This document shows positions 27,483 to 36,522 of a DNA stretch of 64,000 nt, in pieces. The position numbers were made by a program, and so were the translations under genes. Positions within the stretch are counted from its first letter, which is position 1, and each line of letters starts with the position of its first letter. The notes under the pieces are model-generated. The model ran no database searches, was not told the origin of the DNA, and saw only the letters and a program-made list of their open reading frames with translations. Origin of the DNA: CANDOC01 sp965261725 (GTDB lineage Bacteria > Pseudomonadota > Gammaproteobacteria > Pseudomonadales > Endozoicomonadaceae); contig CBDHDU010000047.1 in the NCBI GenBank assembly GCA_965261725.1, positions 62,001-126,000 on the forward strand, read 5' to 3'.

Positions 27483-28712
27483 CAGGGCAAAAACATGATC
27501 ATTTTTTGAACAACCCCAATACATTCTCCATGTGGTTTATATCCCAGCCGCAGTTCTTACGCTTGTTCTTGATCCCGCCTTTTACAGTTGTATCCATTTT
27601 CAGGAGGTTGTGAGTCACCTGACGAGTAATGGCCAGATTCTCAGCTGTATTATCCTTTCGGGCTCGGCAGCGATCTTCATCAAATGCAACATCCATCACC
27701 CAATGAAGCTGATTTTCCACTCGCCAATGCATACGAGTGGCTTGCAGAATCTCTTCAGCTGAGAGCTGTCGGCTGGAGATAAAATAGCGTAGCAGGGTTT
27801 CACCTTTATTCTTTTTCCGACAATCTAACTGTACAACGGCAATTGTTTTCGCGTTCCAGCTGGCGGCTACCGGAAACTGCTCTATGTCCTGTACAGCCCA
27901 GCAGCGGCGATGTTCTCCACGACCATGGGCGTATTCATCTGTTTCTGCAAACCGGGCAGAAGGAGCATCTGCCGGGTTATCTTGCCAATACTGATCAAAC
28001 AGGCGAGTCACTTCACCATAGAGTTTTTTCTGGTTGCCTTTTACCGCCAGCAGGTAATCTGCATCTTTCTTCAGGATGGCATCAGCTATCTTTTTCTGGC
28101 ACCCCATCGCGTCGATAGTGACCAGGCTACCTGTGAGTTCCAGCAATTTCAGCAGTTCGGGAATCGCCGTTATTTCATTCGACTTAGAGTCAACCTTATA
28201 CTGCCCGAGAGACAAGCCGACTTCGGTACACCAGGCATTAACCATATGAATAGCATCTTTGCCCTTGTTCCAGGCTGAGCCTTTTACTGTCTTACCGTCC
28301 AGCGCGACCACTCGACTATCTGACAGCTCGAGGCCTGTCATGACATCTCTCATCCAGGCAGCAAAAATCATCCGGAACTCTTCTGGGTCAAGCGATCTGA
28401 AAAGACGATTGAAGGTCATGGCACACGGAATGCCGCCGGGAAGGGAGAGATGCTTGCGGAACCACTCTTTCTGTGTCAGGGCGAACATTCTCATACTATT
28501 CCAGTCGTCTGCCCCGCAGAGAATGGCACAGGTTGCCATAAATATGACCTCGGCCAAAACGTGGGTCACTTTTTTGGGGTCTCGGGAGTCAGTGAAGGTT
28601 TCAAAGCGAGATAGCAGAGCGGTATTGATCATGAAAAAGTAGGTATTCTACTCTTTCAGGGGTTAAAAGCCTTGGCAACAACTGATCAAAAAATGATCAT
28701 GTTTTTGCCCTG
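27483..28712 (-). mobile_element. ISAs1-family insertion sequence, copy 2
   Basis: 1,230 bp with the same inverted repeats as copy 1, in opposite orientation. The flanks (left GGAGGGAACAG, right CTCAAAATGG) do not form a direct repeat, so one side has been rearranged since insertion. The right flank opens directly into a truncated coding fragment. Confidence 0.93.
27499..28632 (-). CDS. ISAs1-family transposase (copy 2)
   Basis: 377-residue complete DDE transposase, nearly identical to the protein at 12346-13479. The main differences are TQKEW for TREEW, IFAAW for IFVAW, and RLFDQYWQ for RRFDQYWH. Same catalytic motifs. Confidence 0.95.
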   Translation of the reverse strand: MINTALLSRFETFTDSRDPKKVTHVLAEVIFMATCAILCGADDWNSMRMFALTQKEWFRKHLSLPGGIPCAMTFNRLFRSLDPEEFRMIFAAWMRDVMTGLELSDSRVVALDGKTVKGSAWNKGKDAIHMVNAWCTEVGLSLGQYKVDSKSNEITAIPELLKLLELTGSLVTIDAMGCQKKIADAILKKDADYLLAVKGNQKKLYGEVTRLFDQYWQDNPADAPSARFAETDEYAHGRGEHRRCWAVQDIEQFPVAASWNAKTIAVVQLDCRKKNKGETLLRYFISSRQLSAEEILQATRMHWRVENQLHWVMDVAFDEDRCRARKDNTAENLAITRQVTHNLLKMDTTVKGGIKNKRKNCGWDINHMENVLGLFKK

Positions 28713-29038
28713 CTCAAAATGGCGGTACTCAACATCAGGACGAAGATTTAACTACGAATTCAGAAGGTGTCTCCGATAAAATTGTAGATCCCAAAATTCA
28801 GGCTCTTGACAGTCTTGTTGATGAAATATTAAGTCATCATCCGACTCCTGATGAGGTCTGGGAAATTATTAGGGAAAGTGCAAAACAGAGAGTAGAAGAC
28901 TGGTGCCTTCCTGCCCCTTTAACTGACTTACTTTGGGTTGCCAGCAGAAACAGGCAAGATGCAGTGCGGTTACTATTAACCGCATGTACCCGGGGCGCTT
29001 TCAAACGACCGTTGCTGGGTTTTGTGAGAATTAATTAA
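28713..29038 (+). pseudogene. 3' remnant of an unknown gene truncated by ISAs1
   Basis: An open frame entering from the edge of the ISAs1 copy encodes about 107 residues (QNGGTQHQDEDL to GFVRIN) and stops at 29036-29038. It has an acidic start and a helical core with DEVWEIIRESAKQRVEDWCLP and LLWVASRNRQDAVRLLLTACT. No start codon with a ribosome site is present, so the 5' part was lost. Family not recognised. Its stop overlaps, on the other strand, the original stop of the acyltransferase gene. Confidence 0.6.
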
Positions 29039-29071
29039 CCAGAGTGAAAACTCTTAGACAGAGCCTCAATA

Positions 29072-30181
29072 GGCTGAGTTCCCTGAAGTAGTTGAATGAA
29101 CTACACTTCCCATGCCTTCTACCTTTTAGGGGTTCTTTATGCAATCAGAACTCTTTCGGGACTTTATTAATTCCATACCGTCATTAAGCGATGAGCAGTG
29201 GAAAATTCTTGACAGGACACTGCTCAATGCCCGAATACCGGATGAGGATATAGTAGAAAAACCTGAATCTGATGTTATAGAAAGAGAATCATCTGTAAAT
29301 AATCCACCTGCCACACCTGATCTTGAAGCAAGCATATTATCTCGCTTTGCTGAACATCCGGAATGTCCCGTGTGTAAAGACCATAATATTCATCGCTGGG
29401 GCTTTCAAAGCGGGCGGCAGCGCTACCGCTGCAAGTCATGCAAAGTGACTTTCAATGCATTCAGCAAGACCCCTTTGGCAAGGCTTAGATATCCGGAAAA
29501 ATGGAATAACTACCTCACGGGTATGACTTACTCCATGACACTGCGCTCGGCAGCCAGTGAGTATGATATTAACCTGAAAACGGCCTTCCGATGGCGCCAC
29601 TGCTTTCTTGAGGTCATAAATAATGATCAGGCAGAAGAGCTTTGTGGCATCACAGAGCTTGATGAAACTTTTTTTCGTGAATCATTTAAAGGGCAGAGGA
29701 AAGACCTGCCAAGGCCTTCTCGAAAACGCGGAGATGATCCGAACAAAGCTCGGAAAGTCCCGGTAATGGTAGCCAGAGACCGTGAACGGCACACTGTTGA
29801 TGGTATTTTGGAAAACGAAAGTGCTAATGAGTTGTGCCGCCATTTAAACGGTCGTATATCGATTGAAGCAACGGTCTGTGCGGATGCACACCTTGCACAT
29901 GAAAAGCTTGCAGAGAAGCTTGGATTTGAGTTTAAGGAACTGGTTACCTCGGCAGGCCAGCATGTTCTGGAAGGTGTCTATCATATTCAACACGTTAATG
30001 CTTACCATAGCCATTTAAAGCGCTGGATTGGTGGTGTGTTTCGGGGAGTGGCTACCCGCTATCTCCCGCATTACCTGGCTTGGAAGCGAGATCTGTCAGA
30101 AGCCGTTCAGCTAAGCACTGACCGATTCGTCAGAAAAATCATGGAACATTGGTGCTTTCAACTATCTCCGGGAACTTAGCC
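29072..30181 (+). mobile_element. IS1595-family insertion sequence, 1,110 bp
   Basis: Imperfect 23-bp inverted repeats (19 matches) at 29072-29094 and 30159-30181 start GGCTGAGTTCCC and GGCTAAGTTCCC. They are flanked by the direct repeat GCCTCAATA (29063-29071, 30182-30190), of which 8 bp is the usual IS1595 duplication. It is inserted into the 3' end of the acyltransferase gene. Confidence 0.9.
29139..30179 (+). CDS. IS1595-family transposase
   Basis: 346 residues. A zinc-ribbon (CPVC ... CKSC, about residues 76-102) precedes the ISXO2-like catalytic domain: ELDETFF, CADAHLAHEKL and HVNAYHSHLKRWIGGVFRGVATRYLPHYLAW. It is complete; its stop lies inside the right inverted repeat. Likely functional. 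Confidence 0.93.
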   Translation: MQSELFRDFINSIPSLSDEQWKILDRTLLNARIPDEDIVEKPESDVIERESSVNNPPATPDLEASILSRFAEHPECPVCKDHNIHRWGFQSGRQRYRCKSCKVTFNAFSKTPLARLRYPEKWNNYLTGMTYSMTLRSAASEYDINLKTAFRWRHCFLEVINNDQAEELCGITELDETFFRESFKGQRKDLPRPSRKRGDDPNKARKVPVMVARDRERHTVDGILENESANELCRHLNGRISIEATVCADAHLAHEKLAEKLGFEFKELVTSAGQHVLEGVYHIQHVNAYHSHLKRWIGGVFRGVATRYLPHYLAWKRDLSEAVQLSTDRFVRKIMEHWCFQLSPGT

Positions 30182-31812
30182 GCCTCAATATCAGTTCCCA
30201 GAAGCATTAGTACATTACTAAGTTGAGATTTAAGCTGATCTTTGAGCAGGTCAGCTTCTGCTTTATGAGTTGAAAAACAGGATAGGGTAAAATGAATTGT
30301 ATTGCTGACGCTGGGTGCAGAATACCCGATACCAAAGCCATCATCAGTTGTTGGGCAAAAAACAAAATGTTTGAACATGGGGTGGCTCAGGTTACTGGTT
30401 GAAATAGGGCTTTTGTTAATCCATTGAAGGCAGTCGTGTACATCAGAATACTCTGCGCTAAACGAAGCAGCATCCATGTGAGCTTGTGCCATGTAGAGCG
30501 TGCGCTCAAAACCTTCATTATCCTGTAAACTGATTATTTGTCTTTTGTGTGCAAGCAAGGCTGCTATCAGCAAGTCCTGATCCGGAGCTTTGGCATAAGC
30601 TATGGCTTCTTCTGTTACACCTCGGGCACACTCTGTACGCCCGTGATGGAAACGGCTGCTCATATCAACGCTTTCATAGGTATTCAAAGGAAATCTGCTA
30701 CCGAAAACCTGATACTGGGCAGCAACCAGCGCTACCTGAAAAACTGCATCAAGGCTGAACAACTTAGCTCTATTGTTTTTTAACTTTTTTGAAACTTCCA
30801 GAAGGTTTTGATGAGTAAACTTTTCGTGTGAAAAATTGCATTGGGGGTAGGTTGAACTTGCTTCAGCATCTGAGCTTATTGCGGTTAAATCAGTACAGGA
30901 AATATGCCACGGACCTTCCAGTGATGGTTGTTTGTGGCTCAATACCTGTTGCTGATCTTCCTGTGTTAGCTTGCGAACAATTGCCATTCCATCAAAGTGA
31001 GAATGGGCAATATTCAGCCCAATGTGTTCTTCACCAATAGCTATCACTTGAATACTTTTATCAAACCAGCGGTTTTTTCCTTGTCCTAGCTGCATTGTTT
31101 CAAATAGTTGAGAACTGCTGTTTTGGATAAGCGAAGGATCGAGAATGACTATGAACAGAGCATGATCCAGCACCTGAATACACTCTGCAATCTCTGTGCA
31201 GTTAAATTTTAAATGCTCTCTCTGTTGTGCTGCTGCGGATCTTTTCAGGTGGGTCACTGCGGGGGTAACCGGGTTTGAGCAAGGCTTCAAGGACCGTAGT
31301 GTTTGTCCAATTGAATGGGCTGATAGAGGAAGGACCTCTTTGATTCCTTTAAGTTTATATACACCATCCGCTGAGATCACAGCTACATAATCAGAGTGAC
31401 TTGTATCGATTACGGTATCTTCTGTTTCGCCGGGAAGGCGGGTGTTATACAGGTGCCCCATTTGTTCTTTACAAAACTTATGTTGAGTGGGTGGGGCTTC
31501 TTCATCAGAGGGCAATAGTTTTAAAATAATATAGCCAAGCTGGTCAAAAAAATCTGACCCTGAGTTTTGCTCTAGCAGATAGTCTTGGTCAAGTATCAAT
31601 GTATAGTTAGATGCATATGGGAGTGGGTTTCGGTCTTGCAGATAGCTTTTTTTCCACTGTACTGAAAACTCTTCACCTGAATCCGTGAGTTCGTGGCCAT
31701 TGAATTTGCCAAAAAGCCAGTAATAGCAGCATATGTAGGCTAATATTTGCTCATCTAGATTTTCACCATATAAGTGAATTTTTGTGGAACTAAAATTTGA
31801 GCAATCCGACAC
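30139..31812 (-). pseudogene. Carnitine/choline O-acyltransferase-like protein, both ends altered by IS
   Basis: Member of the carnitine/choline acyltransferase family, common in eukaryotes and rare in bacteria. It shows SYLQDRNPLPYASNY near the N-terminus, the catalytic-His-like motif NIAHSHFDG (usual EHSxxDG), TYESVDMSSRFHHGRTECARG and DGFGIGYS, in the family order. The last 14 codons are read from the IS1595 end. Excising that element restores GTDIEALSKSFHSG and a stop at 29035-29037. The 5' end meets an IS1380 transposase at about 31784-31800, and the first residues are antisense to it, so some N-terminal helices are missing. It may or may not still be active. Acyl acceptor unknown. Confidence 0.7.
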
Positions 31813-33121
31813 GGAATTTTATACTCCGGCAGCGGGTCTGTGCTTTGTCGGTGATGCCCTAAACAAGAAAACATCTTTAAAAAAGTCATTGCGTTCTATC
31901 AAGAAGCGCCATGGCATCCCTAATATTGATCTGGTTCGAGCTTTTATCGGCCTGTTGGCCTTAGGCAAAACTGATTTTGATGCCATTGATAATTATCGCC
32001 ATGATGATTGGTTCAAGCGCAGCATGGGCATTAAACAAATGCCGTCCGCCAGCCGGCTTCGCCAGCGTTTTAATGAAGATGCCACCCAACTGATTCCGTT
32101 AATTGAAGAAGCGCTTCCCGAACTGTTGTTGGAACTGGGCGCGCCGATCTCTCCGCTTTCAAAAGAACTGGATCACCTTCAGCATATCCCACTGGATATA
32201 GACGTTACTCCGCAAGATAACAGCAGAACCCAAAAAGAAGGTTCTCAGTGGACATACAAACACTTCCATGGCTTCGCCCCGATTATGTCTTATGTAGGGA
32301 AAGAAGGATGGTGCATAGGAGCTGAGCTTCGCCCTGGCTCACAACATTCCCAGAATGATTTTGTACCTTTCCTGAACACGGTATTGCACAGACTTCGTCG
32401 CGTAACCCGGACCTCGGTATTACTGCGACTCGACAGCGGGCATGACGCAGAAGACACTCGCAGAGAGATAGCGGATCACAGCAATGTTGATCACATAATC
32501 AAGCTCAATCCACGCAAGCAATATACCGTTACTGCCTGGCTGCCAACCTTTGAGGAAAAAGGCGTGCAGTGGGATGAGCTTCGCCCTGGAAAAACCTGTG
32601 CGACACTCTCGATCATCCATGAAACCGACTACGGCCAACAACGGCTTATTATCCGTATTATCAAGCGTACTACCGACTCGGTTGGTCAGTATTTTTTAGC
32701 ACCGGACTACGAGCTGGAGGGTTGGTGGACGACACTAGATGAGGCTGAATATAGTGATGATAATGTCATATTGCTTTATGAAGATCATGCGACCAGCGAA
32801 CAGTTTCACAGTGAGTTCAAGACTGACATGGATCTTGAAAGACTGCCTTCAGGAAAATTTGATACCAATGATCTTGTAATGTGCCTTGGTGCGGTGGCTT
32901 ACAACATTTTACGTTACATGGGGCAAACCTGCCTGACCGGCCCTAAATCACCTGTTCGTCACAAAGCGCAGCGTCGTAGAATTAAGACAGTTATGCAGGA
33001 ACTGATCTACCAGTCAGCGCGATTATTAGAACGAGGTCGTCAGTTTATTCTGCGTTTTGGTCGTCACAGTCCCGGATTATCCGCCTTCATGGGGCTCTTT
33101 CCTGAAAAACAGCTCTGTTAG
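31784..33121 (+). CDS. IS1380-family transposase
   Basis: 445 residues from a GTG, with IS1380-type catalytic blocks: IDVTPQDNSRTQKEG, LLRLDSGHDAEDT and the Glu region EQFHSEFKTDMDLERLPSGKF. Coding sequence is intact to the expected C-terminus. The usual ATG may have been lost at the left junction, leaving GTG as the start. Confidence 0.88.
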   Translation: MELKFEQSDTEFYTPAAGLCFVGDALNKKTSLKKSLRSIKKRHGIPNIDLVRAFIGLLALGKTDFDAIDNYRHDDWFKRSMGIKQMPSASRLRQRFNEDATQLIPLIEEALPELLLELGAPISPLSKELDHLQHIPLDIDVTPQDNSRTQKEGSQWTYKHFHGFAPIMSYVGKEGWCIGAELRPGSQHSQNDFVPFLNTVLHRLRRVTRTSVLLRLDSGHDAEDTRREIADHSNVDHIIKLNPRKQYTVTAWLPTFEEKGVQWDELRPGKTCATLSIIHETDYGQQRLIIRIIKRTTDSVGQYFLAPDYELEGWWTTLDEAEYSDDNVILLYEDHATSEQFHSEFKTDMDLERLPSGKFDTNDLVMCLGAVAYNILRYMGQTCLTGPKSPVRHKAQRRRIKTVMQELIYQSARLLERGRQFILRFGRHSPGLSAFMGLFPEKQLC

Positions 33122-33292
33122 CTGATCCTATTCTTTTAACGGTTGAATGGAGAGATGCTGCTTATGCTGGCAGGATTTCATTCATATTCAGGGTTGAAAT
33201 TCCCCAACATCATTTAAATACATGCTGATTTTTTTGACTTTGCTTTACCATTCTCTGGCAAGTTTCAAAAAAACATAACCCTATTCTGTAGG
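31784..33292 (+). mobile_element. IS1380-family insertion sequence, left end lost
   Basis: The right end is placed tentatively at the sequence CCTATTCTGTAGG (ending 33292). No matching inverted repeat is found before the transposase start, and the acyltransferase frame abuts it, so the left terminus appears deleted. This would leave the copy immobile. Confidence 0.5.
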
Positions 33293-33334
33293 TTTGAATC
33301 CATGGGATGAAAAAGCTTCTCTATAATCAAGAAG

Positions 33335-33697
33335 TCACGGATTCAGGTCTTCAGCAAAGTCGTGTGGCTGAGGCAACTCCTCCAGAGCTTTGAGAAGAGG
33401 CAGAGGAGCAGTCACGGGTAGCTTCTGTAACCGTATCACGGATATATATTGTCTGAATTGTTGCCATGTTTTTTCAGGAGATAGATAGTAGAAAGGCTTT
33501 ACATCACAAGGTTCAGAAGTGGGTGAGCAGGATCTTACTGAGATTCCATTTAGAGATTTAAAATGTATAGGGCACCGTTCTAACGCTGGATAAGTTTTCT
33601 GACATTCTACACAGTGATGACTAGCTGATATGGCAGAAGAATATAAGAAATAACTGCTTCCAAGAAAGAAAGCAAAAAGTAAAATGACTTTTTTCAT
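33335..33697 (-). CDS. Hypothetical secreted protein with Cys pairs
   Basis: 120 residues with a clear signal peptide (MKKVILLFAFFLGSSYFLYS) and a mature region with CVECQKTYPALERCPIHF, resembling a small metal- or disulfide-bound knuckle. No family recognised. The ATG at 33697 is chosen over an upstream TTG because the signal peptide begins there. It stands alone between the IS1380 element and leuA. Confidence 0.55.
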   Translation of the reverse strand: MKKVILLFAFFLGSSYFLYSSAISASHHCVECQKTYPALERCPIHFKSLNGISVRSCSPTSEPCDVKPFYYLSPEKTWQQFRQYISVIRLQKLPVTAPLPLLKALEELPQPHDFAEDLNP

Positions 33698-33806
33698 TGT
33701 TATTCGAAACAATCCAGACTGTTTTCAGAAAGCAAACAGAATCCAGAGTAGGTCATAATTTCGAATTAAATGTAATCTTGTGATACGCCGTGTTCTATTT
33801 TCTTTA

Positions 33807-33841
33807 CATCCGGGCTATTTATTCAATTATTAGCCCGGATG
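33807..33841. terminator. Hairpin downstream of leuA
   Basis: An 11-bp perfect stem CATCCGGGCTA / TAGCCCGGATG with a 13-base loop, 12 bases beyond the leuA stop. No T-run follows on the leuA strand, so it may protect the transcript end or act with Rho. Confidence 0.5.
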
Positions 33842-33852
33842 CAGGTTTCTTA

Positions 33853-35520
33853 TCAGGCAACACCTTTCAGAGCATTATGGCTGTAACAATGACTCACGGC
33901 TGTCAGAATAGCCTGTAATGCAGCGGCAGAGGTATCTTCATCGCTGGCAATACCGTAATGCATATCTCCGTCATCAATTTGGGCAGCGATACAAGCCTGA
34001 GCTACAGCATCAGTACCACCAGAGGTGGCGTGCATATCGAATTGCTGGATGTCGACCTTGCATTCCAGAGCATCACATAATGCTTCAATGACACCGGAGC
34101 CGTTACCAGTCATAACGGTTGTGACTTCCCCCTGCCCGACGGTAAAGCGTGCGGTGACATTATGATCGTGGGTGTGCAGGTCATAATCATGCAGTTTCCA
34201 GTCCGCCGGTGCATCGACAAAGTGTCGCTGGTACAGCTCATGAATGGTTTTCGGTGAAACTTCAAAACCACTTTCTTCGGCGGCTTTTTGCACAACACTT
34301 GCAACTTCCGGGTGGAACCATTTAGGCAGTTGGATGCCAAAGTCCCGCTCAAGCACCAGTGCCACACCGCCTTTACCACTCTGGCTGTTGATACGAACAA
34401 TCTCTTCGTATTCACGGCCAAGGTCACGGGGGTCAATAGGCAGGTAGGCGACATCCCAGTGCTGCTGTTGATTATCGGTGTGATAATTCATTGATTTACG
34501 AATCGCATCCTGATGGCTGCCGGAAAAAGCGGTGTAAACCAGTTCGCCAATCCAGGGGTGACGTGCCGATACGGGCAATTCAGTGCAGTGCTCGACGGTT
34601 TTAATAAGTTTAGCAACGTTGGAAAAATCCAGCTTCGGATCAATTCCCTGAGAATAAAGATTCATGGCCATGGTAATGATGTCCATGTTGCCGGTTCTTT
34701 CACCGTTGCCAGCCAGGGTACCTTCTACCCGGTCAGCACCGGCCATAATACCAAGCTCAGCGGCAGCAACTGCACAGCCTCGGTCATTATGAGTATGAAG
34801 GCTGATGCACACATGCTCACGCTGCTTCAGATGGCGGCAGAACCACTCGATCTGATCAGCAAATACATTGGGTGTGGACATTTCAACGGTGGAGGGCAGG
34901 TTGAGGATTACCTTCTGCCCCTGTTGTGGCTGCCAGATATCAACGACCGCATCACAAACCTCAACTGCGTAATCCAGTTCCGTACCGGTAAAGCTCTCGG
35001 GCGAATATTGGAATGTCCATTCGGTTTCAGGGTATTGGACAGCGTATTCTTTCAGCCATTTGGCACCCTGCACGGCAATCGCTTTAATGCTTTCCCTACC
35101 CTGACGGAAGACCTGTTCCCGCTGCACAGTGGATGTTGAGTTATAAACGTGGACGATGGCTTTGCGGACACCAATCAAAGATTCGTAGGTTTTTTGAATC
35201 AAATGCTCACGAGCCTGAGTCAGTACCTGAATCGTGACATCCTCAGGGATCATATTCTCATCAACCAGCTTCCGCAGAAAATCAAAATCCGGCTGCGAAG
35301 CAGAAGGAAAGCCCACTTCAATTTCCTTGAAACCGAGCTTGACCAGTAGCTGAAATAAAGCCGTCTTCTGTTCAACATTCATCGGGTTAACCAGCGCCTG
35401 GTTACCATCACGCAGGTCAACACTGCACCAGTGTGGCGCGGTAATGACAGACTGGTTTGGCCAGGTTCGGTCAGGTAACTGGATGGCTGGAAAAGGCTGG
35501 TATTTACGATGGTCGAACAT
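33853..35520 (-). CDS. leuA: 2-isopropylmalate synthase
   Basis: Condenses acetyl-CoA with 2-oxoisovalerate, the first committed step of leucine synthesis. The 555-residue protein belongs to the longer LeuA type: WCSVDLRDGNQAL (metal and catalytic Arg/Asp) near residue 33, SLHTHNDRGCAVAA metal-binding histidines, GNGERTGN, and a C-terminal regulatory domain for leucine feedback (about 430-555). It is divergent from an Lrp-family regulator across 490 bases. No leader peptide rich in leucine codons was found, so attenuation is not supported. Confidence 0.96.
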   Translation of the reverse strand: MFDHRKYQPFPAIQLPDRTWPNQSVITAPHWCSVDLRDGNQALVNPMNVEQKTALFQLLVKLGFKEIEVGFPSASQPDFDFLRKLVDENMIPEDVTIQVLTQAREHLIQKTYESLIGVRKAIVHVYNSTSTVQREQVFRQGRESIKAIAVQGAKWLKEYAVQYPETEWTFQYSPESFTGTELDYAVEVCDAVVDIWQPQQGQKVILNLPSTVEMSTPNVFADQIEWFCRHLKQREHVCISLHTHNDRGCAVAAAELGIMAGADRVEGTLAGNGERTGNMDIITMAMNLYSQGIDPKLDFSNVAKLIKTVEHCTELPVSARHPWIGELVYTAFSGSHQDAIRKSMNYHTDNQQQHWDVAYLPIDPRDLGREYEEIVRINSQSGKGGVALVLERDFGIQLPKWFHPEVASVVQKAAEESGFEVSPKTIHELYQRHFVDAPADWKLHDYDLHTHDHNVTARFTVGQGEVTTVMTGNGSGVIEALCDALECKVDIQQFDMHATSGGTDAVAQACIAAQIDDGDMHYGIASDEDTSAAALQAILTAVSHCYSHNALKGVA

Positions 35521-35606
35521 GAATCTGATTCCGTGCTTTCTTCATCGGGTCAACAATACATTGGGTTGCGGTATGTATCTATAACTATGCGTTATATATT
35601 GAGCAA

Positions 35607-35645
35607 GGCTCATCCCGACAAGCCGGAGTTCAGTCGGAATGAGCC
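35607..35645. other. Inverted repeat in the leuA upstream region
   Basis: GGCTCATcCCGAC and GTCGGaATGAGCC pair at 12 of 13 positions around a 13-base loop, about 90 bases before the leuA start. It could be an operator or a leader hairpin. No T-run follows, so it is not a clear attenuator. Confidence 0.35.
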
Positions 35646-35910
35646 CTATGCACTGTGTCGGGTAAACACATTTTTCAGCCTGATAAGCTGTTGAGTCAGA
35701 CCCTGATGATGTTGCTTGTGGCAAAACCATCGCCCTTGTTCTGGTTGGAATCCGGGCTGGTTGTTATCGAACTCGGTTTTATTTTGAAATTGTTTCTCTT
35801 TTTGAAACTACTGCGATGACCGTCATTTCCGGCAGCGGCCTGATACTTCATATTGAGGTACATGCTGTTGCTCACTATCGATCATTGATGATTATTTTAA
35901 GAAGAATCTT

Positions 35911-36000
35911 GCGCAATAACTGATCTTTTTATGCTTTATTTTCGTCTTTTGAGCAATAATAATAAATTAAGAAGTCGCTTTTATTGGTTTTTATTGCGTA
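35911..36000. promoter_or_regulatory. Three GCAATAA-type sites spaced 40 bp, candidate Lrp-family operator
   Basis: GCGCAATAAC begins at 35911, GAGCAATAAT at 35951, and the inverse TTATTGCGTA at 35991, exactly 40 bases apart in an AT-rich tract just before the regulator start. Even spacing near four helical turns is what a wrapped Lrp/AsnC oligomer would use. Autoregulation is inferred. Confidence 0.4.
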
Positions 36001-36012
36001 CCGGGATGATAT

Positions 36013-36495
36013 ATGAAAACAAAACACCACCTTGATCGCTTTGATATCAGGATATTACACGAGCTGCAGCGGGACGGATCGTTGTCAAATCAGGAGTTGG
36101 CTGAGCGGGTAGGGCTAACCGCAGCACCTTGTTCCCGTCGGGTAAAAACGCTTGAAGACAATGGTGTAATTGCAGAACGGGTGGTGCGTGTTGACCATCG
36201 CTCAGTGAATCTGAACCTGATGGCTTTGCTACATATCAGCATGGACAAACATATTCCTGACCGTTTTGAAGCTTTCGAAAAAGCGATCAGCTCCTTTCCG
36301 GAAGTGCTGGAGTGTTACCTGATTACCGGACACGATGCTGACTACCAGCTTAAGATTGCGGTACCCGATATGGATGCCTATCACGATTTTTTGCTGGGAA
36401 GAATTACCCGACTGAAAGGAGTAACCGGAGTGAAGTCGAGTTTTATGATGCGGAAAATTGTTGAGACGACGGCATTGCCGCTAAGTTATATCTGA
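36013..36495 (+). CDS. Lrp/AsnC-family transcriptional regulator
   Basis: 160-residue regulator with an N-terminal winged helix-turn-helix (LDRFDIRILHELQRDGSLSNQELAERVGLTAAPCSRRVKTLE in pieces) and a C-terminal RAM/ligand domain (LITGHDADYQLKI). It probably senses an amino acid and may control leuA or itself. GGGATGAT precedes the ATG. Too divergent to name as Lrp itself. Confidence 0.92.
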   Translation: MKTKHHLDRFDIRILHELQRDGSLSNQELAERVGLTAAPCSRRVKTLEDNGVIAERVVRVDHRSVNLNLMALLHISMDKHIPDRFEAFEKAISSFPEVLECYLITGHDADYQLKIAVPDMDAYHDFLLGRITRLKGVTGVKSSFMMRKIVETTALPLSYI

Positions 36496-36522
36496 TTATT
36501 ACGCGTATAGAGTCAAAGGGCT

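Noticed and set aside
35545..35730. Leader peptide and attenuator for leuA
   Set aside because: A 62-codon minus-strand frame exists but is not leucine-rich, and the hairpin at 35607-35645 lacks a T-run.
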